Shown here: piece after piece, positions 56,050 through 64,000 of the stretch | How positions within the stretch are numbered: position 1 is the stretch's first letter | How the letters are laid out: every line of letters begins with the position of its first letter | Assembly: GCA_031841125.1 (NCBI GenBank) | Contig: CM063107.1 | Span: forward strand, 62,011,814 to 62,075,813 | Length of the DNA stretch: 64,000 bases | DNA from: Acanthococcus lagerstroemiae | Taxonomy: Eukaryota > Arthropoda > Insecta > Hemiptera > Eriococcidae | Direction of reading: 5' to 3' | Position numbers and translations under genes: made by a program | Notes under the pieces: generated by a model | Told to the model about the DNA's origin: nothing | Database searches by the model: none | Seen by the model: the letters and a program-made list of their open reading frames with translations, nothing else

Positions 56050-57815
56050 ACACTTTTGAAATTTGCTAGATCACGAAATTTGTACAGCCCCTCTCCATTT
56101 TCTCTCTCGAGTCCCTCTGCGAATGCCTAATTATTGACGGATTCCGATGCGTAAATATTTTCCATTCCGCTGTCGAGTTTCTCATAACTGCACCCTGTGT
56201 GAATCACGTGAATCATTACTCATTCCTTTAATTGCATCTCAAGCAACCCTCCCAAGGCGTACGGTTTCCGTGAACCTTATGTCAGAAAGTTTCAGTGACG
56301 GTTTGATTCACTTCTGTACGGGTTAGGACTGAGGAAAAAAGTGTAGGACTGAGTACTGAATGTCCAAACAAAAGGTACAATGATGGACTTGAAGGTCCCA
56401 TCCCCGAAATTATTTAGTGAATCTGATAGTGTGGTAATAAATACTAAACTTCAATGTTGGTTACCAAATGTTTTGGAATCACTAAATAATGTTGGTGAAT
56501 CTTGGTACCTTCTTCTTTGACTATTCAGTCTCGTTCCTATATTTTGCTCTCAGTGTAACCTGCTAATTAGTTCTGACACAGTGAACCTCTGTTTCGAAGT
56601 GTGTATCAATCAGCAGAGACCAACTGTGTCTTACTCGTAAAAGAACTTACTTATCTGCGAGCCTCCAAGTTCCACTAAGGTCTTACATTTTGAGAAATGA
56701 TTCCTCTAAAAGCCTCTACTTGATCCTGTTCATCTCCCGAGAACTCGAGCCAGCTCCACCTCATTCAAGTTATTTTCATTTAGAAGTGGAGGTTAGAAAT
56801 TTGTTATTTTCTCCCCCTCTGATTCTCTCACTGCTTATTTTTGAATTAGAATTCTCTTATAAGACATTTTAGCTTCGTTAGTGATTATAATTTTTCCTAC
56901 ATTGTTAGCGATTCTTAGAAGACCGAGTTATTTATTTGAAACTTGATGAAACCATCCAAATAAGAAACGCAAATATTGAAAAAGACACACACTCTCTGAA
57001 AAGCTGAGCAGCCGTACTCGGCGTTTGTTTACACTGAAGGACTTTACTTTGATGATTCATTTGAGACCAGTTGAAGAGTTAACAATTCTTGTTGTGATTC
57101 GATAATTTGGAACAATATTTTGTTAAAATAATTCTCTTAGCATGCTCTCGTTGAAAAGTGTGAGTAACTACCGCTGATCTTCCCCTATGCCGTCGAATCG
57201 CCCATCACCAGTTTTGATTATTTGCATTTCTTATTTGGAATCGAGTATAATTGAGGGACACGAGTTAGTAATTTTGAATAGTAAATGTGGGAAAATAGTT
57301 TCATCGACTCTCTGATTGGTTGACATGAGTACTATACTTTCCAACTGAAATAATGGATGAAGGGTGGGTGGTGTCCTACCGGGTTGAATAATTGTAACTT
57401 AATCGAAAGCCGATTGCAAGAAATGATCGGATTTCTTCCTTAATTTCGAATGAACAGTCTTGGGTGTTGCAGTGCAGTTGGAAAAAACTTCACTGGGTGA
57501 TAGCTATTGCATGTTGCCTGCCTTGAGAAATAGGAAGGTCACATTAGTGTCCTCTTTTGCTGACGGGTGTGAAATGTTTTAGCATGTCTCTAACTCACCG
57601 TAAGGGCTACAAAAGTTCTCATTCGCTCACATTTGATCATCGTCCATCTGAATTTGAAAATTCAAACTCAGTTTTTAGTTGTCTATGAGTATCGACGGTG
57701 ACCTTTCTATTCATGACTGATATCTTGAAAAATGAAGGGGTGTTATTTTTTCTGTTCTACGTTAAATGACGTAACGATTCATCGTATCTTCTCAGCAACT
57801 CACGTAGGTGAAATT
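56050..57815. other. no gene recognised
   Basis: No domain, RNA gene or shared repeat found on either strand. Confidence 0.35.
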
Positions 57816-57822
57816 AATTGAG

Positions 57823-58141
57823 CGGACAAACTGCCTGCCTATTGTGTGAATGGAAGGGGTTATGCGGATCCGAATTTCAATCCATGGTTGTATCAGTTGG
57901 ATAATTGGCACAGCACCATTTTATAGGTTTGTCCTAGAATATTATAAAGAATTCTCTTGTAGACATTTTATTCGTTTAATGGAGGAAAAACGCAGTGCGG
58001 ATTTCACTTCTAGCACTTATGAACTAATTTTTGGAGTCAAGTGGACAAACTGCCTGCCTATTGTGTGAATTGAAGGGGCTATGCGGATCCGAATTTCAAC
58101 TCGCGCACACTGGGCGAAATCGTGATTCTAGGCGGCCAAAA
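57823..58141. mobile_element. TIR element relic with 60-bp direct repeat
   Basis: A 59-60-bp block (GGACAAACTGCCTGCCTATT, GTGTGAAT-GAAGGGG and ATGCGGATCCGAATTTCAA) occurs at 57823-57881 and again at 58041-58100. The segment between (57885-58037) matches 60134-60289. At 58105-58141 CACACTGGGCG and GGCGGCCAAAAC form a right end whose inverse is the left end of the copy at 60108. Confidence 0.65.
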
Positions 58142-58389
58142 CCTAACTACACGGCTTTTTCAATGTTTGCTTGGTTCCAAGTCAAAATTCTACGTTAACT
58201 TGTACGTAGAAACACTTCCTTTCCTTCCAGTGGTCAGTCCCTTATATACAGAGTGTCACAACTTGAATCAAAAATCCAATCAATTTAGTCGAATTTTTTT
58301 GTACAACTTCACTTCCTTGTGGTCAATATTACTTGATGTGTCAAAAATTGCCAAAATTTTAGCTACGTGGAAAAATATGTTTGATACAG

Positions 58390-58870
58390 TCATTTTAGAC
58401 TAAATAACAACTTGTTTACGTTAAAACCTGAGCAAGAATGTAGCGTTGGATGAATCAGTAAAAACAATACTAACAGGACTATAATAACATAATTTTCAGA
58501 TCAACATCTCAATATAGCTTGATAGATTTTTTTTAAATTAAAACTGAAGCAAAAATTGAGTACGTAATCATTAAAATAATAATATATAAAAACATTTTAA
58601 TGATTAGAGATTATTTTTTTACCTTGACTACTTTAAGTAGGCTACCCAATATCTTTAAAAAATGTATTAGTTTTGTTCTATGTACTTGCAAAACAAAGGA
58701 CGGAATTAGAACTGTTAGGGTTCAATCAACTTCTAATAAAAGTCAAAACAAAACCAGAACTAAAAACTAAGTTCTAAGGAATTTTTCTTATTTACATTTA
58801 ATCAAAAAGAACGCACAAATCTTCTAATCCTAGGTAAATAGAACAAATAAGAACTGTGAACCTAGACCCC
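58390..58870. other. very AT-rich stretch
   Basis: Markedly richer in A and T than the rest, with TAAAATAATAATATATAAAA-like text near 58570. No gene and no shared repeat. Confidence 0.5.
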
Positions 58871-58928
58871 AATTTTGCCTATTTGATAAGAGGAAGCCCA
58901 AGTAGTGATATCCGTGATACCACAATAC

Positions 58929-59163
58929 CAGGGACGTTCCGTAAGGGTTTTTTGGTGGTGGTGATGGTGGTGGGGGGGGGCAGAAATTGTGAGAGTCCCA
59001 TCTGACTCAACTCAAAATTCCCAAGTATTCGAAGCAAAACAAAAAAAATCTTTTGACTCCTTGGATTTTTCCAACTCCACCTGACTAAGATGATGAATTT
59101 TCCCAACTGTTGAGGAAAAAATTCCTAGGGGGGAATTGTCCCCTCCCCATCGGTACGTCCCCG
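58929..59163. mobile_element. 235-bp hAT MITE with perfect 8-bp target duplication
   Basis: The left end, CAGGGACGTTCCG, and the inverse of the right end (CGGTACGTCCCCG) pair. CACAATAC is present on both sides (58921-58928 and 59164-59171). The interior includes GGTGGTGGTGATGGTGGTGG and a G run near 58970-58980. No coding capacity. Confidence 0.85.
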
Positions 59164-59171
59164 CACAATAC

Positions 59172-60105
59172 ACTGGATACGCGCATAACACCACGGCGCA
59201 TATCTCATGCGTGACCCTTTATATTTGGACCCCACCTAGGTGTGTCAAAACCGGTTTTCTCTGGAATTGTGATTAAAGTGCCCCCCCCCCAATGGTTCCT
59301 TGAATGTTCTCGTGCTCGTTACCCAATCCATTCGGAACTCGCGGCAAACAGTTGAGCTATGCTCACACTAACTATGCAGCTCGGTTTGAACACAAAAATC
59401 ACAGTTAGCTGCTCGTAAGTGGTTTTTGACACACCATAACATGAATATACATGTTTTTGGAGCGTTTTATAACTTCTCATAAAATGGTACAAGCCTCACG
59501 TGAAAGAACACATCTCCTGCATTCCTAAACAACCAAAAAGTGAAAATCGATTTTTTGCACTAGATGGGTTTTATATAGAGGGTCTTGCTGCGTTCCACAT
59601 CGTTCGTCATTATTTCCTCGTTTTCTCTGAAGATCGCAAAGGGTTGCAGCTGAATGATGGTAGAATCGTTGGATGAATCTTCAAAGAATAAAACTCATTT
59701 AGTATATTTTCAGATCGAGTTGGATCAGGGTTCCTCCAGTCCATAGAGAGAAGGTGTTTTGTAGGGCACAGTGGACGATAATGTTGAACTTTATACTTAT
59801 TTTGTGGTTAGGAACGTGAAGTTTCTTTTACAAAGAACTCATTCAAATTGAACTGTATTTATCAAAGGGGAAAAAATCATGTAAAAATTCTACGTCAAGT
59901 TCTGGTTTCAGTATCGTCATTTGAAACCACCCTTCATTTCATCATCTTTTAAAATAGTGTACTTAAATTTTGAAATGTTCAAATCGATATCCAGCTCTGC
60001 ATTCAAATAATATTTTTGAGAGATAAGTTGTGCTGTTTTTAGGTCAACTGATATTGAAGAATAATTATTTTCACCATTTATGTAAATTTGGCTCGCTTCA
60101 TTTCA
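59172..60105. other. no gene recognised
   Basis: A ten-C run lies at about 59281-59290. Nothing else recognisable. Confidence 0.35.
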
Positions 60106-60107
60106 TG

Positions 60108-60453
60108 GAGTTTTGGCCGCCTGAAACCAGCACGTCGCCCAGTGTGACGCAGTTTTATCAGATGAATAACTGGTACAACACCATTTAATACGTTTATTCT
60201 GAGACTATAGAGTTTTCTTGACATTTTGCTCGTTTGATGGAGGAAAAAGGCAATGCGGTTTTCACTTCTGATACTTCTCGACAAATTTTGGAGTTTTCTG
60301 ACATTGTCATTCGAATTTGAAGTTCTGTTTGCAGTTTATTAAAACATTTCACAGGTTCGAATGACAATGTCAGAAAACTCCAAAAATTTGTCAAGAAGTA
60401 TCAAAAGTGAACCCGCATTACATTTTTCCTTCATCAAACTAGCAAAATGTTAA
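60108..60453. mobile_element. foldback copy of the 57823 element
   Basis: Begins GTTTTGGCCGCC and CGCCCAGTGTG, the inverse of the right end at 58105-58141. A stretch homologous to 57885-58037 follows (TATCAG-TG-ATAA-TGG, ATTTTGCTCGTTTGATGGAG, TTTTGGAGTTTTCTGACATT). The part 60214-60325 then returns inverted at 60346-60453, making a hairpin with arms of about 105 bp and a loop of about 20 bp. Confidence 0.75.
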
Positions 60454-60784
60454 CAAGAGGAATCTTATTATGCCCTTCAATAAAAGTTATCCTTTTTTTT
60501 TAAACTAATCATGAGAATTTGTTGCCAGAATTAACTTCAATTTGAACTGGCTGGAAACTTGAAGTCCAATATTGCAGTTATTTCTTGCTGTCTCGCTGCT
60601 TAACTGCACGATTTCTGTCAACTAGGTAGCTTTGTCGTAACCTGGGATCTTGGCATACGTGCATTCCAGAAGAATTACGAGAAACAGAGGCCCATAACTG
60701 ATTTATAGTCAAGTCACTTAAGTTAAGAAATTGCTTTATTGAAAATTTGAATATTTTGTCTGATAAGTTTATTATTTTTATTCT

Positions 60785-61075
60785 TCAGGCGCCATATCCG
60801 ATGCTGGACGTTGGCAGTCGCCGTTCCTCACGTGCCCCCCTCCTGGGCAGGTTAGTCGGGGTAGTTTGCCGTTGCTTTCCCCACAGTTTTGTTGCATTAG
60901 AGTTTTCCTTCGCTGTGCCGAAGTGTACAGCCGCCGTTCGTTATTAATCTGCCCACAACGTACACACACACAGTACCAATTTTTCTGATCTGGTGGTAAC
61001 ATGCCCTGCGATTGTAACGCCTTGTTCATGTGAATTTGCGAGAGTTACAAAACGCGTTTTGTTTTCTACCTCGAT
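60785..61075 (-). mobile_element. second SINE family, headless copy with distinct tail
   Basis: On the minus strand, AGGTAGAAAACAAAACGCG, CACATGAACAAGGCGTTACA, ATCGCAGGGC and TACCACCAGATCAGAAAAAT match the body of 46197-46305. The tRNA head is missing. Downstream the sequence departs and reads CTCTAATGCAACAAAACTGT, AAGCAACGGCAAACTACCCC and GGCGCC, a conserved-looking tail absent from the 46-kb copy. Confidence 0.6.
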
Positions 61076-61079
61076 TGAT

Positions 61080-62635
61080 ACATCAAAATTATTGGAGGCT
61101 ACTTATGTCCTTGACAAGAGTCAAATGTTGGCAGTAATGAAAATTTCGTCGAATCCTGTTATGGAGCAGAAGTGAAATAAGTTCTGTTGCAACTGGTTTC
61201 TATGAAATGAAGTTTCGAGTATTATGTAGCTCGTTTAAGGAGTGGAACTTGCAGTCGGAAATCGTATGATACGTCACAGGCTGGCGAAAAAAATTGTCTG
61301 TGTATACGTAGTTTTAATTATTACTAGTTTTTCTTCTAGTTTTCTACAGTGTCTTTGATTATTTAAAATGCATTGCCTTTTCATGCTTAGTGTTATGCGC
61401 GATGAAATACTGATTTGTATAAATTTATGATTCGTATTATTATCGCGGGCTTGTTAGAATCACAATGGAAATCCATACGAATGAGTTTGGCCGATGGATC
61501 CTGATGAAGATGGGCAATTAGCTGATGCAGGAAACTCGCATAGTCTGATTACTACGATCGTCTGTAGCTTTTCTCTTCCGAAATTAGCCTTTTGGAAATC
61601 ACGGTGTATCGGTGATGAGGCTTCTCGATAGCATTTTGAAACTGGGCCAGTTTTTATCTAGGCGAATGTATGTACGTTACACCTAATGGCAATTCGAATG
61701 CCGATAATTTCTTTTCATTTATCGAATGGTCTGATCGGTCACGTTGAGTGAATTCGAAAACATCGAGTGTACATAATATGCAACTGTGTTTTGCATATTT
61801 TGGCGTCATTTTCGCGACACAAATCGAAACCCCATAATCTATGTATTTATAACGTGTGTGTATGTATGTACTCGAGCTGAAAGACAGAACGATCGTGAAC
61901 GACATTCGCATTTTCTATACGTTCGTACTCGTGTGCATATTATAGTTCTTATGTACTGGCCCTGTACGTGTGTTCCTAGTGCAATTTTGATACAGTTCTG
62001 GGAAGGGTTGGGCACTCAAGATTCGAAGAACATCGTCAATTTATACCGGGAACAACGTCCCAGGTTTCCTTGCAAGTATGATTCGATTTCCTCTACCGAG
62101 TTGCGTCGCTGAAATTGTATTTAATGAGTTTCGATCCATTATTCGTCCGTTTTAAATGTTCGTTATTCCATTCTTTGACCTATTTTCGTAGCCTTCGGCT
62201 GATTAATCAGGTGCGGGGATACGATCGTGGGTAATAATGTCGATAAGTTTGATCTTACGCCGCACGATGACGTAAGGGTGCGAACTGCGTATTACAAGCC
62301 TATTGAATTATGTTTTCCTTTGGTGTGGCGTACAAGATTCTTGCTTTGTAGATCTGAAATTCTGCCACGACCGAGTTTGGTTGGACCTAGGCAACACTTT
62401 CAGAGACCTGGCCTGGGCCCAAACAAATTCTAAACAGGCAGTAAACCCTAAGATCCTTAATTTTGTATCACTTTCCCCATAATTTTGAATAGGAATAAAA
62501 TTGTGGGTTTTAACTCGCGCTCAAATCGTGATATCGAAATTGTACACCGACTCATTGCTCGTATTTGTGCTTATGTGTTCGCATGAGGAAAATAGGGAGA
62601 CACTAAAATGGTCCTGATTTGAATCGTTTATAATC
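61080..62635. other. no gene recognised
   Basis: The longest frame is 108 codons plus at 61786-62112, without a domain. No shared repeat. Confidence 0.35.
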
Positions 62636-62654
62636 AGGAACTACTATCAACCGA

Positions 62655-62925
62655 AACATAAATTGGTGGAAAATCGCGAAAAACTGATCGTTTCCGTAGC
62701 AGGTTTTGACGTAAAACTGTTTTTTGACTGTGTATTTTAAATACTTACGATACACCATCGAATTCTGTACGTTAAACTATATTATGAGTCGATGAAAATA
62801 GTCGATAACCAAAAAGTAAATTTGTGGAAAATCGCGATAAACTGATCATCTCTTTAGCAAGTTTTGACGCAAAACAGATACACTACCGAATTCTGCACGA
62901 TCAACTGTAAACTCAATAAAAAAGA
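62655..62925 (+). repeat. tandem duplication, about 158-bp offset
   Basis: GGTGGAAAATCGCGAAAAACT, CGTAGCAGGTTTTGACGTAA and GAATTCTGTACG are repeated as TGTGGAAAATCGCGATAAACT, TTAGCAAGTTTTGACGCAAA and GAATTCTGCACG. The second copy is shortened. Confidence 0.75.
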
Positions 62926-63599
62926 AATTCTCAAAAAATGCCACTCAGCAGTTTTTGAAAATGGATGATTCATTTAGGTACTTTTGATTTTTTTATATCT
63001 ATGTTTTCGGTTTGGACACCCTTCCCACCACTCCTTCCATCGGTACCATGAATTTGAAACTAATTTGGTGCAAAGTTAGAGCAAAATCGCTCAAGGGTTA
63101 CTCGTGCTTCCGCGAAGTCGAATTTCTTTACCGTTGAGTTTGAGAAGTTGAGATCCACTTCTTACGAGCCTGCCATATTATTATTTTTTGAAGTAGTGGT
63201 TTTAAAGATCGCTGAATCCATTGCCGTTTTTGTTATCCTCTGAACCACTTTTGAGCACCACGGAAAACAGCATCTGTCCAAAAATTGTGAAATCGATTTT
63301 ATCATGTGAAAATGGTGACTACTAGCGCCTCTGCAAGATGTACTAATGCGTTTTTTCATGAACCCGGGCAGTATTAGCCACAGATGACCAAAAAGTGATT
63401 GAAAAACACGAAGCGCTACGAATGTACTGGTAATAATTTTTTTGCTCGTTTGTGAAGTTTAGATGAACGGATTGATGCTGTTTTCACGGGAAGGTCTTCA
63501 ATTTTTAAGCGCCGTATGGATCTTGAAAAGTCACTGGGAGAAGAGAAAGAAGGACCCAAAAAATGGGATCAGCGAACCTTAGAATCCCAATATTATGGA

Positions 63600-63940
63600 A
63601 GAAAAAGAATTTTAAGCTCATATGAAGAAGGTTTAGGAGCAAGAAGGTCACAAAGGCTCAAATTCAATGTTAATTTCTAGAGTAACTTCAACTCTCTTGA
63701 GGTACAGCTTATTACTGAGTGATTTTGCTCGAACTTCGCACACCGTTTTTTTTTTTAGTATATGGAATGTATGAGTGGGGGGGGGGTAGTATGTCGTTTT
63801 AGAAGGCACTTGCAAGGTGTCTTAACGGTCGCCCTCCAACTCAAAGGTCTCTCGTTTCGGAAGAAGGTTTCTCACTTCTCCAAAAGTCCCTTATATTGAT
63901 ACAAAACCCTCCAAAACTTGGAATAATGAGATTTTTCGAA
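63600..63940 (+). repeat. dispersed repeat, copy 2 (partner at 18466-18800)
   Basis: TAAGCTCATATGAAGAAGGTT, TTAATTTCTAGAGTAACTTC, TTTTGCTCGAACTTCGCACA and TTAGAAGGCACTTGCAAGGTG occur in the same order as the partner. A run of ten G lies at 63777-63787. Confidence 0.78.
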
Positions 63941-63949
63941 ATAACAAGC

Positions 63950-64000
63950 AGAGTAACCACTTGGTCATTTTTTCCATTTCAAGCGGTCATTTTTGATCAT
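63950..64000 (+). mobile_element. left end of CAGGGTGACTACTTGG MITE, cut by window end
   Basis: CAGAGTAACCACTTGGTCAT, then AAGCGGTCATTTTTGATCAT, resembles the left end of 19985-20364. The element runs out of the window. Confidence 0.5.

Overview
This window looks like non-coding, transposon-dense chromosomal DNA from an arthropod, most likely an insect. It is AT-rich and shows no open frame longer than about 180 codons. There is no bacterial-style gene packing. It carries tRNA-headed SINEs, non-LTR retrotransposon tails, mariner and hAT transposase relics, many short terminal-inverted-repeat (TIR) elements and several satellite-like arrays. The retrotransposon and mariner relics resemble insect families, but the species cannot be fixed from the sequence. 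No intact host gene is recognised; the window could be intergenic or a long intron.

Layout. 1-2.1 kb shows nothing recognisable. 2.1-5.2 kb holds a degenerate 100-bp array, a hAT-type MITE with a perfect 8-bp target duplication (2594-2758), a tRNA-derived SINE and a second hAT-like MITE. 5.5-7.56 kb is a foldback structure: about 1 kb of degenerate short repeats in one orientation, then the same words inverted. 7.75-9.95 kb is the most unusual part. It holds a LINE ORF2 tail, then on the minus strand a frame joining a parvovirus-type phospholipase A2-like segment to a FLYWCH-like zinc finger, flanked by inverted repeats. Next comes the first 60 codons of what resembles a Polinton/adintovirus-type capsid protein. 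I read 8.4-9.95 kb as the decayed remains of an integrated virus-like element.

11.8-14.1 kb is a satellite array of about 224 bp per unit, interrupted by a MITE. 15.46-16.30 kb is an 843-bp hAT-type element with a perfect 8-bp duplication and two further MITEs nested inside. 18.2-21 kb holds a GC-rich repeat cluster, MITEs and a LINE 3' end. 23.9-24.65 kb has two TIR-bounded modules filled with short repeated words. 26.1-27.05 kb is a LINE reverse-transcriptase relic. 32.2-33.1 kb is a palindromic mariner relic. 33.4-35.4 kb is a MITE and SINE cluster. 37.4-40.1 kb is an array of about 165 bp per unit, broken by a poly(A)-tailed LINE fragment and a MITE. 43.6-44.3 kb is a hAT transposase pseudogene. 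46-47.8 kb holds a SINE and a nested TIR element. 49.5-51.7 kb holds word-repeat DNA, foldbacks and a 212-bp hAT MITE with perfect duplication. 52.8-53.5 kb is a tandem duplication. 55-61 kb has further MITEs, a foldback family and a SINE copy. The right end repeats material seen at 18.4-20 kb.

Nothing here acts as a working pathway. The main theme is repeated insertion of hAT-like non-autonomous elements, often into one another or into satellite arrays. Several of them have interiors built from degenerate short words.
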